DNA of 64,000 nucleotides from Cytophagaceae bacterium (GTDB taxonomy: Bacteria; Bacteroidota; Bacteroidia; Cytophagales; UBA9547). The translations under genes were made by a program, and so were the position numbers. Where the stretch lies: positions 21,723-85,722 of the forward strand of contig JAIYAU010000036.1 in assembly GCA_027488865.1 (NCBI GenBank), given 5' to 3'. Positions 56,201 through 63,977 of the stretch are shown piece after piece (positions within the stretch are counted from its first letter, which is position 1; the number at the start of each line of letters is the position of its first letter). The notes below the pieces were generated by a model. It saw only the letters and a list, made by a program, of their open reading frames with translations, did no database searches and was not told the origin of the DNA.

Positions 56201-59051
56201 TACAATTATTGCGCAGTTTAAAGAAGATCTAACCAACATCAAGTTGGGATGGGACTTTTCAGGGGGCGATAGTATAAGAAATTCAGTAGATATCTATGAT
56301 GTAAGTTGGACTACAAGTGGTTTAAAACCTATTACTGTAATAGCCACTAATACTATTAATGGCTGCTCAGGAAGTGCAACCAAACTTGTAGAAGTATATC
56401 CAAACCCAGTAGCAACAATTACAGGAAATGATACTGTTTGTAATGGGGTGAATGCGTCAAATATTATCATTAATTTCACTTCAGGAACAAAACCTTGGAT
56501 TTTTTCCTATGATGATGGCTCAATTAAACAAGACACCGCATATAGTTCACCTTATGTATTTAACGTAAGTCCAAGTGACACCACGGTTTACTCATTAATA
56601 AGTGTTTCAGACTCTAATTCCTGTACCAACATTGCTACTGGAACAGCCACTTTGGTTGTGAGGCCTACTCCAGAATTTGAGTTTAGCCAAAGTCAATCCA
56701 TCTGTTTGGGAGATCAAGCACCTTTGGTTGGAAATTTAAAAATTGGCATACCTAATTGGTCTTTGATCTACCAAGATTCTTCCTCAAATGGAATTGTCCA
56801 AGACACGGTTTTATTTACCAAAAATATTGACACCTTTTTTGTTAGTCCAATAGTTACTACAAAATATAAAGTTGTGAGAGGTTTTGATGCCTCTGGCTGT
56901 GATGCCATTTATGACGACGAACAATCAAGTCCGATCATTATTGTTTCTCCAAAACCAAGTACCACATTTAACATTACCCCTGGTAAATGTTTAGCTGATA
57001 CCATTATAGCCACTTACACTGGCACATCTCCAAGCGCTAATTTTACTTGGGATTTTGGAGGTGGATCGAGTGCAAAACCAATTAATGATGTGGGGCCGCA
57101 TAGTTTATTATACCCTAACTCAGGCTTAAAAAAGGTAAAATTAACGGTAGAAGAAAATGGATGTAGCGTAACTGATTCTGCGGTTACCAATATTAATCCT
57201 TCTCCTACGGCCACCTTAATAAATAATGGCCTAAGTACCGTTTGTGCTGGCGACAATGTGGTATTAGACCTTACCTTTACTGCTGGCGTGCCGCCATTTA
57301 AATATACTTACAAAGAAGGAAATACCACCAAAACTGATTCAACTGTAAATAGTGTGGCAAATATTGCCTCAAATCCAATAGATACCATTGTATTTAGGTT
57401 ATTAACGATACAGGATGCCACTTGTAGTAATATATCGAACGACAGCGTGGTAGTGAATGTGAAACCATTGCCAACTATTTCATTTACTGGTTTAGCATCA
57501 AATTATTGTAGTTCACAAGGCGAAATTACTTTTAGCTCTAACAGACTTGATACATTTAGAATAGCTCCTGCAACTGTTGGTTTCACTAACCTAGTTGGAT
57601 TGGGCCAGGGTAAATTTAACCCAACTGCTGCAGGAATTGGATTATATACCATAAGTCAAACCCATATAGGTGCCAATGGTTGTACAAATACCCGTAATCA
57701 GGATGTATTGGTTGATACGCCTCCTACCTCTGCAGATTTTGATTTTGAACCACTCTACTGTGCTGGAGTTGACACCGTTTTATTTCCAAGTACCAATTTC
57801 GGGGTATTTACTATTGTTCCTGCCACTGGTTTAGCATTTAATGATAGCACTGGTTCAATTTTCCCAATACAAAGTACATTGGGCACGTATACCATTACCA
57901 ACACGGTAGATGGTGGTGCTTGTGCCTCTGTTAGTGCTAGTGATATTGTGGTTATTTATCCTCAAGCGGGGTTACCAATTATAACGAATTTGGCTGATAC
58001 CTTATCTTGTAGCCAAGATTCTTCCGTTATCACCTATAAATTAACACCAGTTACGGGCAATACTTATGAGTGGAATGTATTTGGTGGTACTATTAAAGGC
58101 GATTCTATTTTGGATAGTGTTATTGTGAAATGGAACAAATTGAGTTTTCAAAAGTCAATTTCTGTAGTCGCTTCAAATAAGTTTTGTTTTGATACAAGTA
58201 GTTTTGCAGTCTATGTAGATACCATTGTCATTGATGTTCGTTACGTTACAGATTCCATAGGCAATGATAATGTCATCCAACTAAACTGGTTGGCAGCATC
58301 CAGTGTTAACCCTAATGATTCGGTGTTTATCTATCGCAGAACGAATTTACCAGACTTAGGCCCATGGGAGACTATTGCAAAAGTGCCTATGAGTGTTTCT
58401 TTTGTCAATTACATAGATACGACTAATACCCTGTTAACAGGTTTAATAAGCTACGAATATCGTGTTGGAGCCATTAATGCTTGCGGTGATACCTTATTTT
58501 CTGCGGCACATCGTACAATAGTAACTAAGGTAACAGGTAATGAGGATAAAGGTCAGGTGTATTTGGATTATAACTCTTACCAACCATGGACACCCAAAGA
58601 GTACCAGATATGGAGACAACTAGATAATGAGACAGAGTTTACCCTTTACCAAACCGTATATAATCTAGACTCTGTGCTTACCTTTAATAATGCCACAGAT
58701 GATGGGTTTAACCAATGTTATCGTGTTTTGGCTATAAGGGATATTCTAACCAATGTGCGTACAGATAGCTCTTGGTCTAACATCGCTTGTGTTAATTTTA
58801 AAAATAAGGTTAAAATTTACAACACCTTTACACCAAATAGTAATGATGTAAACTCCACATTCTACGTTGATAATATTGCTTTGTATCCTGACAATGAAGT
58901 GTATATCTTTAACAGATGGGGCGCAAGGGTCTATTATAGACGTGCTTATAATAATGATTGGGATGGTGGCGGTCTGCCGTCCGGTACTTATTTCTACGTG
59001 GTGCGTGTAGAAGGAGATGAATATAAAGGGTATGTATTTATAGCGAGATAA
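47223..59051 (+). CDS. Giant T9SS type B adhesin with PKD-like repeats
   Basis: 3942 residues. Signal peptide (MKKLLYLFISLAFTAVSFAQ), an N-terminal SprB-like repeat (about 20-110), Ig/PKD modules to about 788, twelve 87-residue PKD-like repeats (789-1830), two copies of a 262-residue unit (1833-2356), more PKD modules with the ITISGDTTICSG-type start, a fibronectin III-like stretch (about 3680-3850) and a C-terminal type B sorting domain (YNTFTPNSNDVNSTFYV, YIFNRWGARVYYRRAYNNDW, LPSGTYFYVV). Composition is rich in Ser, Thr, Gly and Val and poor in Lys. By analogy to SprB it is a surface adhesin that could support gliding or attachment. A PorP/SprF partner follows 10 bases later. Confidence 0.88.
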   Translation: MKKLLYLFISLAFTAVSFAQVQIVSVDTTGESCEGADDGRIFITTTSGALPITYFVSGGSFNATIIQNFDTLTVKNLPAQNYVVVAQDINGDFDFKSFDISAGRAISTPIITSNAPLCLNNILTFSAASDAGASYQWTGPNSFTSTNQSFFITNVTAANAGNYDVYATGLGKQSKVCSSAVATKNVVISPVPNSSFTISKASPCVNENITLTFTGSAQSGALYDWNPAGGNISGPDNLKTVRWSTSGPKNVTLQVSNNGCLSTTTTRLVNVVNQPQAVISGIDTICIGQSSNLTITFTGTAPWIYTYNNAGTPATINTSNNPATIVVSPSVTTNYFGTSINDAQCAGVPTGLATINVNSAPSASIKDTTIAVCNGSSTTIPISFSGTAPFNYQYTDGTTTFSGTSNTISSSITVNPSVSTTYSLVSVTDGICSGTVSGTSVINVSPSPTSTFTIPSTSCLNSDVTVTYTGSASPTASYNWNFGGGVVVSGSGQGPHQIRWLTTGPKTVRLTVSENGCTSSQTTNNITILTRPDVRLITSNQSICAGNSVTLSFLSSGTAPYTYQFTDGTTTFSRTTSSVLSTSLLSPSTTSTYSIVSVGDANCTNGTFSGTTVVTVRPVPTSTFSVSPAGLCTNQAATITYTGTGNAGATYNWTFAGGTPASATGQGPHNVSWSAPGTNNVSLSVVQSSCPSTVTTTPVTVINQPTATISGANTICSGNSTNLSVSFTGTAPYNFTYSDGSTSTSVTTSSNPHVIAVSPATTRTYTLTAFNDNNCNGTFGGSAAITVNPTPTLTTSTTQNVCSGLTSNIALISNPTGASFSWIIGTITGSVTGGIAGSGNTIAQTLTGTGTIQYIVTPTSGSCVGNPTTITVTVSPIPTLTTATTANVCSGNNANISLTSSPSGATFAWTLGAITGSVSGASNGSGSTISQVLTGNGTVDYLVTPTLGSCVGSTSTITVTVSPTPTVTTSTTSSICSGDVTSISLTSNPSGATFNWTIGAITGVVSGATSGSGNSIAQTLTGNGTVAYQVTPTIGSCAGTTTNIIVTVNPSPVLTTSTSQTACSGNVTNIALTSNPLGAIFTWTIGTITGTASGAIAGSGSTIAQTLNGVGTIEYIVTPTIGTCVGIPTIITVSVSNSSTVTTPNTAIVCSGNTSNIALTSSPSGASFSWVIGTVTGSASGASSGSGSVIAQTLTGSGTIQYIVTPSFGSCTGTPLTITVTVSPLPNMTVATTGSLCSGATTNIPLSSSPSGSTFAWTIGTITGIVTGGSAGGGNNISQTLTGNGTVEYIVTPTRNGCAGNSRTITITVLPTPAVTTSSTFSICSGNSTNIPLTSNPVGATFAWTIGTITGTASGAIAGSGTNINQVLTGTGSIAYLVTPTLGTCVGTTTTITVNVSGPPVLSSSTTNTICSGGTTSINLTSVPSGASFNWTTGLITGTVSGFSSGSGTAINQTLNGLGTVDYLVTPSFGSCVGSTSTITVTVTNPPVLTSPTTYSICEGNTTAISLTSNPTGASFSWTVGVVTGTASGAANGTGSSINQTLTGSGTVEYLVTPSITGCSGAATSIIVTVNPGPTVSTASSTNICSGSQTNLLLVSNPIGASFTYTTSLSGGTVTGFSNGSGSPIQQTLTGNGTVDYLVTPTLAGCIGTPSTISVNVNDGVIASTSSSTNICSGGQTNLVLTSTPAGATYSYTTSSTGTVAGFSNGIGSPIQQTLVGNGTVTYLVTPSLGACLGTPLSITVTVDPPSTVSTVSPTSICTGAQTNLVLTSSPVGATFNYTTSSTGTVSGFSDGSGSPIQQTLTGTGTVTYAVTPSFGGCLGTTSNIVVNVNPPPDASFIVPPACVNTNTSIQYFGSAPPSATYNWNFGGATVVPPGTGIGPHSVSWSTPGNKTVTLQVTENGCTSSLNSVVVAVNSAPDVTISGDTTLCQGGSPILYFNFNGIAPYDFTYSNGSNNFPTNSPSDSYADLVPTPPGLGTTTYQVTSLTDASGCTGTFTGTAVVNVGNAPTASIIGDTSVCTGSPAFVRIRFNGVAPFSYTYDDGSGPISASTNNNVEVINIASVAAGVTYTLSNVKDANCDAIISKSTAVMSITPGPDASFIVPPACINTNTSIQYFGSAPPSAIYNWNFGGATVVPPGTGIGPHSVSWSTPGNKTVTLQVTENGCTSSLNSVVVAVNSAPDVTISGDTTLCQGGSPVLYFNFNGIAPYDFTYSDGSNNFPTNSATDSYADLVPTSPGLGATTYQVTSLTDASGCTGTFTGAAVVNVIAAPTASITNDTTICEGADAFVRFNFSGLAPFTYTYNDGVKDSTVTTNNLVEIVNIPAVLANVTYTLVAVSDVNCDAIITSNTATINIVTKPVAAFDATNPIVACLNNDVTFTYTGAPVTSYQWGFDNPTTISDPDLTTAGPYAASWNTLGVKNIYLIVSDGSCVSDTAKLALTIQNAPTVVVTGDTTICSGNFAILKVAFTGTPIWILEWIDEQGTPKSKDFTVANDTIMVNPLSTYNYEFSQVTDAALCPNTIIPSKVNVNVEDTPTPDFSVSPPVSCGNSDVLVKYQSVIDPEMKFVWDFDGQSSLNPTGNSQEYNVQWNTSGIKNLQVTVTDTLSGCSASVGNSVTINPIVSATLSGNDTVCSGTSASKIQVDFTGVKPWIFTYNVNGSPVTDTADVTPYLIPTNPTVNSTYSLVSVIDSNNCSGNVSGTSDVIVKLLPDATIRKSEVICLGDTVGLQALLKVGTPSWTLVYSDSSSLGINIDTLNSNSIVDSIFVSPTVYTAYKVISVTDASGCTALLNDEQPPTVSVDSLPIASFVVSPSAICLDQDVTITFTGDVLFSPSYSWHFDNNTLPLDSTLVGPHIAQYNTTGNKTIRLILKDNATGCLSDTAFGNVLIQGAPTAVISGDTTICSGTQAFIKVVSTGTAPFTVNFNDESGPSQVTLSNLTDYISVSPTSQFIYALDSIKDNLGCINSNIPGSVQVDVNPSPLAVIAVTQDAICIGDTIIAQFKEDLTNIKLGWDFSGGDSIRNSVDIYDVSWTTSGLKPITVIATNTINGCSGSATKLVEVYPNPVATITGNDTVCNGVNASNIIINFTSGTKPWIFSYDDGSIKQDTAYSSPYVFNVSPSDTTVYSLISVSDSNSCTNIATGTATLVVRPTPEFEFSQSQSICLGDQAPLVGNLKIGIPNWSLIYQDSSSNGIVQDTVLFTKNIDTFFVSPIVTTKYKVVRGFDASGCDAIYDDEQSSPIIIVSPKPSTTFNITPGKCLADTIIATYTGTSPSANFTWDFGGGSSAKPINDVGPHSLLYPNSGLKKVKLTVEENGCSVTDSAVTNINPSPTATLINNGLSTVCAGDNVVLDLTFTAGVPPFKYTYKEGNTTKTDSTVNSVANIASNPIDTIVFRLLTIQDATCSNISNDSVVVNVKPLPTISFTGLASNYCSSQGEITFSSNRLDTFRIAPATVGFTNLVGLGQGKFNPTAAGIGLYTISQTHIGANGCTNTRNQDVLVDTPPTSADFDFEPLYCAGVDTVLFPSTNFGVFTIVPATGLAFNDSTGSIFPIQSTLGTYTITNTVDGGACASVSASDIVVIYPQAGLPIITNLADTLSCSQDSSVITYKLTPVTGNTYEWNVFGGTIKGDSILDSVIVKWNKLSFQKSISVVASNKFCFDTSSFAVYVDTIVIDVRYVTDSIGNDNVIQLNWLAASSVNPNDSVFIYRRTNLPDLGPWETIAKVPMSVSFVNYIDTTNTLLTGLISYEYRVGAINACGDTLFSAAHRTIVTKVTGNEDKGQVYLDYNSYQPWTPKEYQIWRQLDNETEFTLYQTVYNLDSVLTFNNATDDGFNQCYRVLAIRDILTNVRTDSSWSNIACVNFKNKVKIYNTFTPNSNDVNSTFYVDNIALYPDNEVYIFNRWGARVYYRRAYNNDWDGGGLPSGTYFYVVRVEGDEYKGYVFIAR
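49587..52712 (+). repeat. Array of 12 PKD-like repeats (about 260 bp each)
   Basis: Each unit starts with Pro-rich VTVSPxPxLTT and contains a CSG (or CEG/CTG) near residue 16 and LTGxGTVxYxVTP near residue 60. The first three periods are exactly 261 bp; the array averages 260.5 bp. Units 1-9 carry FxWTxGxITG, units 10-12 carry YTTSxxGTVxGFSNGxGSPI, so two subtypes alternate in blocks. Repeats are diverged at DNA level. Confidence 0.9.
52719..54290 (+). repeat. Near-identical tandem duplication (2 x 786 bp)
   Basis: Unit 1 52719-53504 and unit 2 53505-54290. The first 500 bases or so of each (PDASFIVPPAC ... NTNTSIQYFGSAPPSA) are almost identical, then they diverge. The 786-bp spacing is 262 codons. 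This is likely a recent duplication or gene conversion within the adhesin. Confidence 0.9.
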
Positions 59052-59061
59052 TTAGCTGTTG

Positions 59062-60012
59062 ATGATGAAAAAACTTTGGTACTTATTTTTGGTAATTAGT
59101 TGTTTTGGGGCTTTTGCACAGCAAGATGCAGATCCTCATTACACGCAATACATGTTCAATAGAATGACCATTAATCCGGCAAGTACGGCTGTTAATGACG
59201 TGATGAGTGCGGCGGTTTTTTATAGAAATCAATGGATTAATACGCCAGGTGCACCAGTAAATCAATTGGTTACGTTTCAGGCGCCACTAAAAGACAAAAA
59301 AATGGGTCTTGGTGGGTCTATATTAAATGATAAAATTGGGTTTGAAAACAGGATTAACATAGCCTTTAATGGTGCTTATCACATTCGGACAGAGAAAGGG
59401 GTATATTCGATGGGATTACAAGCTGGCGTAAAACAAAATAGTTTTGATCATTCGCAGTCCACCATTAAAGATCCGAGTTTACCAAACAGTGCCTTACAAG
59501 ACAATCTTAAAACTGCCATTATGCCTGATTTTGCTTTTGGCTTTAATTATACCCGGCAAAATTTTTATGGTGGTTTCTCGATATTTCATTTAAATCAATC
59601 AAGGATTAGATATTCAGGAACAAAAACGGACGCTAGACTTAAAAGACACTATTACCTTAATTTTGGCTATAACTATGCACTTGATCCTTATTTTACCTTA
59701 AAACCGTCAGTGCTTTTAAGGATGGTGCCTAATGCACCTTTTCAAGCAGATTTTAGTTTGTTATTAGATTATAACGGTGGTTTTTGGGGAGGACTTAATT
59801 ATCGCTCCAAAGATGCACTTGGTATAATCATAGGAGTCCAATTAAATAAATTAAATATTCACGTAAATCAGGCCATTCGAATTGGTTATGCCTTTGATTA
59901 TACTACCTCTCGGTTGCCAAGGTATAACAGTGGCTCTCATGAAATAATGGTGCAATACGACTTTAGAAGAAAAGACAAAGTACATACTCCTAAATTTATG
60001 AAGTTGGAGTAA
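59062..60012 (+). CDS. PorP/SprF family T9SS outer-membrane protein (second copy)
   Basis: 316 residues; start ATG at 59062 (MMKKLWYLFLVISCFGAFAQ) is preferred over a TTG one codon upstream. DADPHYTQYMFNRMTINPA is the PorP/SprF N-terminal motif, followed by GLGGSILNDKIGFENRINIAFNG and aromatic strands to a C-terminal KVHTPKFMKLE. It is the direct downstream partner of the giant adhesin, matching the sprB-sprF arrangement of Flavobacterium johnsoniae. It is needed for export or anchoring of type B cargo in that system. Confidence 0.92.
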   Translation: MMKKLWYLFLVISCFGAFAQQDADPHYTQYMFNRMTINPASTAVNDVMSAAVFYRNQWINTPGAPVNQLVTFQAPLKDKKMGLGGSILNDKIGFENRINIAFNGAYHIRTEKGVYSMGLQAGVKQNSFDHSQSTIKDPSLPNSALQDNLKTAIMPDFAFGFNYTRQNFYGGFSIFHLNQSRIRYSGTKTDARLKRHYYLNFGYNYALDPYFTLKPSVLLRMVPNAPFQADFSLLLDYNGGFWGGLNYRSKDALGIIIGVQLNKLNIHVNQAIRIGYAFDYTTSRLPRYNSGSHEIMVQYDFRRKDKVHTPKFMKLE

Positions 60013-60024
60013 TTTTTTATTCTC

Positions 60025-61305
60025 ATGAATTTTAGGGAGGCATTTTTACAATTTGTTTGGAAATTTCAGCTATTTGATAAAACTGAATTACGTACTGTTG
60101 AAGGAGATTCAGTTGCCATTTTTCACCTAGGGTACCAAAATACAAATGCCGGTCCAGATTTCTTGGAGGCAAAAATTCTCATTAATCAAATTCAATGGCA
60201 TGGCAATGTGGAGTTACACGTCAGGTCTTCAGACTGGGTAAATCACCATCATAATCAAGATAAAGCTTATGATAATGTAATTCTTCATGTAGTTTGGAAA
60301 TGTGATAAGACGATCAACCGAACAGATAAAAGTGCGATTCCCACTTTGGAACTACATAATCTTGTTTCACCAGAGATAGTATTGAGATATCAACAATTGA
60401 TTAAATCAAAGGATCCGGTAATTGCTTGTGCAAATCAATTTGAAAAGGTGTCGGATATTGTGAAGTTCGACATGATGGATAAAATGCTCACTAGGCGTAT
60501 TGAACAAAAAGGAAAGAATGCTGCTAGTTTGTTAATCGCGAATAACAACGACTGGGAAGAGACTGCCTACCAGTTACTTGCTTCTAATTTTGGATTTAAA
60601 ATAAACAGTGAACCATTTTTGATGTTGGCGCGAGCAATTCCCTTTAAGGTTTTGTTAAAACATGGTGACTCTTTGTTTCAAATAGAAGCCTTACTTTTTG
60701 GTGGTGCTGGTTTCTTGAATTCAATTGACGGGGATGAATACTATTTGAAACTAAAAAGGGAATATGATTTTTTACAAAAAAAGTATAATATTCAATCGCT
60801 AGATGTCTCTAATTGGAAGTTTTTGCGCTTAAGGCCAGCTAATTTTCCAACTATTCGAATTGCCCAATTTGCAAGTTTTATTTATCAGCGTTATTCAATA
60901 TTTACATTTTTGATAGAATTAAAAGCCAACAGCAACTTCATAAAGGAATTACAACTTAAAGCCTCCGATTACTGGCAAAATCATTATCAATTTAACAAGC
61001 CATCCTCCAAAAAAGAGGCTAAAATGGGCTTAGAAGGAGTGGAGAATATTGTAATAAATACAGTGGTGCCATTGATGATAGCTTATAGCAAGGAACGGTC
61101 AATGCCAGAACTTATGGAGGAGGCTGTGAAGATTCTTGAACATACTACCGTTGAATCAAATAAAGTTACCAAAATTTGGTCACAATTGGGATTGTCCTTA
61201 AAGTCAGCCTACGAATCACAGGCAGCAATAGAATGGTATAATTATTATTGTCAACAGAAGAATTGTTTAAATTGCAACGTTGGAGTTTCTATTATCAGGC
61301 AATAA
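60025..61305 (+). CDS. DUF2851 family protein
   Basis: 426 residues. MNFREAFLQFVWKFQLFD, HLGYQNTNAGPDFLEAKI, QWHGNVELHVRSSDW and the C-terminal YYCQQKNCLNCNVG are hallmarks of DUF2851, widespread in Bacteroidota and of unknown function. A nuclease-like fold has been suspected for this group but I cannot show it here. It begins 12 bases after the SprF-like gene. Confidence 0.85.
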   Translation: MNFREAFLQFVWKFQLFDKTELRTVEGDSVAIFHLGYQNTNAGPDFLEAKILINQIQWHGNVELHVRSSDWVNHHHNQDKAYDNVILHVVWKCDKTINRTDKSAIPTLELHNLVSPEIVLRYQQLIKSKDPVIACANQFEKVSDIVKFDMMDKMLTRRIEQKGKNAASLLIANNNDWEETAYQLLASNFGFKINSEPFLMLARAIPFKVLLKHGDSLFQIEALLFGGAGFLNSIDGDEYYLKLKREYDFLQKKYNIQSLDVSNWKFLRLRPANFPTIRIAQFASFIYQRYSIFTFLIELKANSNFIKELQLKASDYWQNHYQFNKPSSKKEAKMGLEGVENIVINTVVPLMIAYSKERSMPELMEEAVKILEHTTVESNKVTKIWSQLGLSLKSAYESQAAIEWYNYYCQQKNCLNCNVGVSIIRQ

Positions 61306-62571
61306 TTGACTATTACATATATTTTGGGGTTTATTTCTATTTTGTCAATAATTTTATTGTCAAAAATGCTTTATTCTGTTCTGGGAGGAATAAGTAAACC
61401 CATTTTTATTTCGGCATTATTTACCAAAATTTTGGCTGGATTACTGTACGGTCTTATTTACACCTATTACTACGAACAGGCTGGGGATTCTTTTTATATT
61501 TTTAACAATTCAGTCAAATTAACACAAATTTTATACGAATCATTTTATAAATACTTTGATTATCTTTTTTTGCACGAATATACCATTCAAGATTCCCCTT
61601 GGATTGGGGGTTATACCATGCCTCGAGCATTTATGATGGTAAAATTGACTAGCGTTTTAAACATTTTTACTGGTAGCAACTATTGGATTAATGGGATGTG
61701 GCTTTCGTTTTATTCGTTTTTTGGATTTTATTATTTTGTAGTGACACTTATTAAACTTTACCCAAATCTCAAAATATCAATTATAATTTCTTTTTTATTT
61801 TATCCTTCGGTGATTTTTTGGTCTTCTGGACTTACAAAAGAGGCAGTTGTAATGCCAGGATTACTTATTACTTTGGCATATTTTGTTGATTTTAATCTTA
61901 AATCATTAAAATACCTACCAATGGTTGTAGCAGTTTTAATTTTAAGTCTTTATATAAAATTTTACTATGGTGCTATCTTAATGCCGTTTTTAGGATTCTA
62001 CCTTTTGTTAAAAAAGTTTGGTACTAAAATAACCGCTGTATTGATTGTGTTTATCTTTTTGTTGATTTCGGTGTGCATTTATTTTTATGTGGATTTCTTT
62101 GAATCAAAATTCCTTCCTTATATTCTTTATAGTCATAATCCTAATTATGGAAATATAGGAATTAGAAACATTGATTCTTTAATGTTGATAAGGTATAATT
62201 CGCTCACTACCGATATTTTCTCATTTATTATTAACTTGCCAAAGGCGGTAGTTTATATGTCATACGCACCTATTGTTGGGCTTAATAACAACGTAATTCA
62301 AACAATAGAAACCATAAGTAATACCTTTCTTCTTTTGTTGACTTTGATCACATTTCAAAATTTGGTGTTAAATAGAAATCACCCTATAAATTTTTTAACC
62401 ATCCTCTTGTTAGGATATATCTTTATTTTGGGTGTATTCTTGGCTTTTTGTGCACCTAACTTAGGTACACTCGCGCGTTACAAAATTGGTTACCAACCGT
62501 TTTTTATATTGTTACTTTTGGTAGGAAGTGGCATTGATAGAATTTCTAGTAGAAAGAATCTTAACAATTAA
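61306..62571 (+). CDS. Polytopic inner-membrane protein of unknown function
   Basis: 421 residues with about ten hydrophobic helices; starts with TTG immediately after the DUF2851 stop. The YYYEQAGDSFYIFNNSVKL loop after helix 2 and SVIFWSSGLTKEAVVMPGLL resemble glycosyltransferase-like or EpsG-like surface-glycan proteins, but no catalytic motif is certain. Low-GC and Phe-rich. Possibly in one transcript with DUF2851. Confidence 0.6.
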   Translation: MTITYILGFISILSIILLSKMLYSVLGGISKPIFISALFTKILAGLLYGLIYTYYYEQAGDSFYIFNNSVKLTQILYESFYKYFDYLFLHEYTIQDSPWIGGYTMPRAFMMVKLTSVLNIFTGSNYWINGMWLSFYSFFGFYYFVVTLIKLYPNLKISIIISFLFYPSVIFWSSGLTKEAVVMPGLLITLAYFVDFNLKSLKYLPMVVAVLILSLYIKFYYGAILMPFLGFYLLLKKFGTKITAVLIVFIFLLISVCIYFYVDFFESKFLPYILYSHNPNYGNIGIRNIDSLMLIRYNSLTTDIFSFIINLPKAVVYMSYAPIVGLNNNVIQTIETISNTFLLLLTLITFQNLVLNRNHPINFLTILLLGYIFILGVFLAFCAPNLGTLARYKIGYQPFFILLLLVGSGIDRISSRKNLNN

Positions 62572-62796
62572 ATGATTATAAAACCTTTAAATAAACAAGA
62601 TTGACTAGTCTTTAATAATTGTAAACCTTTTAATGAGTGATTTAGGTTTAGAATCTATCCTATTTACTTTGAAAAGGTAAAATGTCTTGGTAATGATTGA
62701 ATGGGAACAAAATGAAGATTCTCTACTTTTTTTAAAAATAATCAGGATTATTTACGTCAATACCTAACATCTATTTTCAGAAACCGAAATATCCTA

Positions 62797-62804
62797 TACC
62801 TTTG
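62797..62804 (+). promoter_or_regulatory. -7 promoter box (TACCTTTG) of pyrG
   Basis: TACCTTTG fits TAnnTTTG 23 bases before the pyrG ATG. The -33 position holds TTTT instead of TTG. Confidence 0.5.
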
Positions 62805-62827
62805 CACACCGTAAGTGAAATGTCCTT

Positions 62828-63977
62828 ATGGGTTCTGCAAAATATATATTTGTTACTGGGGGTGTCACCTCTTCATTGGGTAAAGGAATTGTTTCTGCTT
62901 CCTTGGGCAAGTTGCTTCAAGCAAGAGGATTTTCCGTTACTATTCAAAAACTCGATCCTTATATTAATATTGATCCAGGTACACTTAATCCTTATGAGCA
63001 CGGTGAATGTTATGTTACTGAAGATGGCGCAGAAACTGATTTAGACTTAGGACATTACGAAAGATTTTTAAATGTTCCCACCTCGCAGTCTAACAACATT
63101 ACTACTGGACGAATTTATTACAAAGTAATTCAAAAGGAGCGAGAAGGAGCTTTTTTGGGCAAAACAGTCCAAGTTATTCCACATATAACAGATGAGATCA
63201 AAAGAAATATAAAAATATTAGGCGAAACGGGCAAGTATGATATTGTTATTACCGAAGTAGGGGGTAGTGTAGGAGATATTGAGTCTTTGCCATTTATAGA
63301 GACAGTTAGGCAAATGATATGGGAGCAAGGGGAAGACAATGCTATTGTAATACATCTCACACTTGTTCCTTATCTGAAGTCTGCCGGGGAGCTCAAAACC
63401 AAGCCAACACAACATTCAGTAAAAATGCTCTCGGAATCAGGTGTAAGACCCGATATTTTGGTTTGTCGTACTGAATATCCACTTGGCTATGATATTAGAA
63501 GGAAAATGGCCTTGTTTTGTAACGTAGATATTAAATCGGTTATCGAATCCATAGATGCAGAGACAATCTACGACGTGCCATTACTCATGCAAAAAGAAGG
63601 ACTTGACGAACAAGTGATGAGTAAATTGAAACTTGTGCCCAAGCAAGAGATTAATTTAGATACTTGGATTAATTTTTTGGATAGACATAAGAATCCTAAA
63701 GATGAGGTAAATATTGGTTTGGTTGGAAAATATGTTGAACTTAAAGATGCTTACAAGTCCATTGCAGAATCTTTTATACATGCAGGAGCTGCTAATGAAT
63801 GCAAAGTTAATCTTAAATGGATACAATCAGAAAGCTTAAATAACGACAATGCGGCACACTTGCTTAATAAACTAGATGGAGTGTTGGTAGCACCTGGATT
63901 TGGTGAACGTGGTTTTGAAGGTAAGATTGCAGCAATAAAATTTGTAAGAGAAAATAAAATACCATTCTTTGGAATAT
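62828..63977 (+). CDS. pyrG: CTP synthase, 3' end cut off by contig end
   Basis: The first 383 codons of CTP synthase, which aminates UTP with glutamine and ATP. KYIFVTGGVTSSLGKGI (ATP loop), QKLDPYINIDPGTLNPYEHG (in part), EVGGSVGDIESLPFIE and the start of the glutaminase domain (NIGLVGKYVELKDAYKSIAE, VAPGFGERGFEGKI) are present. The sequence ends at PFFGI, just before the catalytic Cys of GICLGMQ; the T at 63977 would begin that Cys codon. The apparent TAG at 63977-63979 is made by adapter bases. About 150 residues are missing. Confidence 0.95.

Noticed and set aside
47223..59051. Several long open frames on the minus strand inside the giant adhesin gene (for example 50273-50737)
   Set aside because: They are mirror images of the repetitive Thr/Val codons; they share the repeat period and have no starts, signal or family features.
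62802..63044. 80-codon frame MHTVSEMSLWVLQN... overlapping the pyrG start
   Set aside because: It is the +1 shadow of pyrG, whose family motifs are unambiguous.
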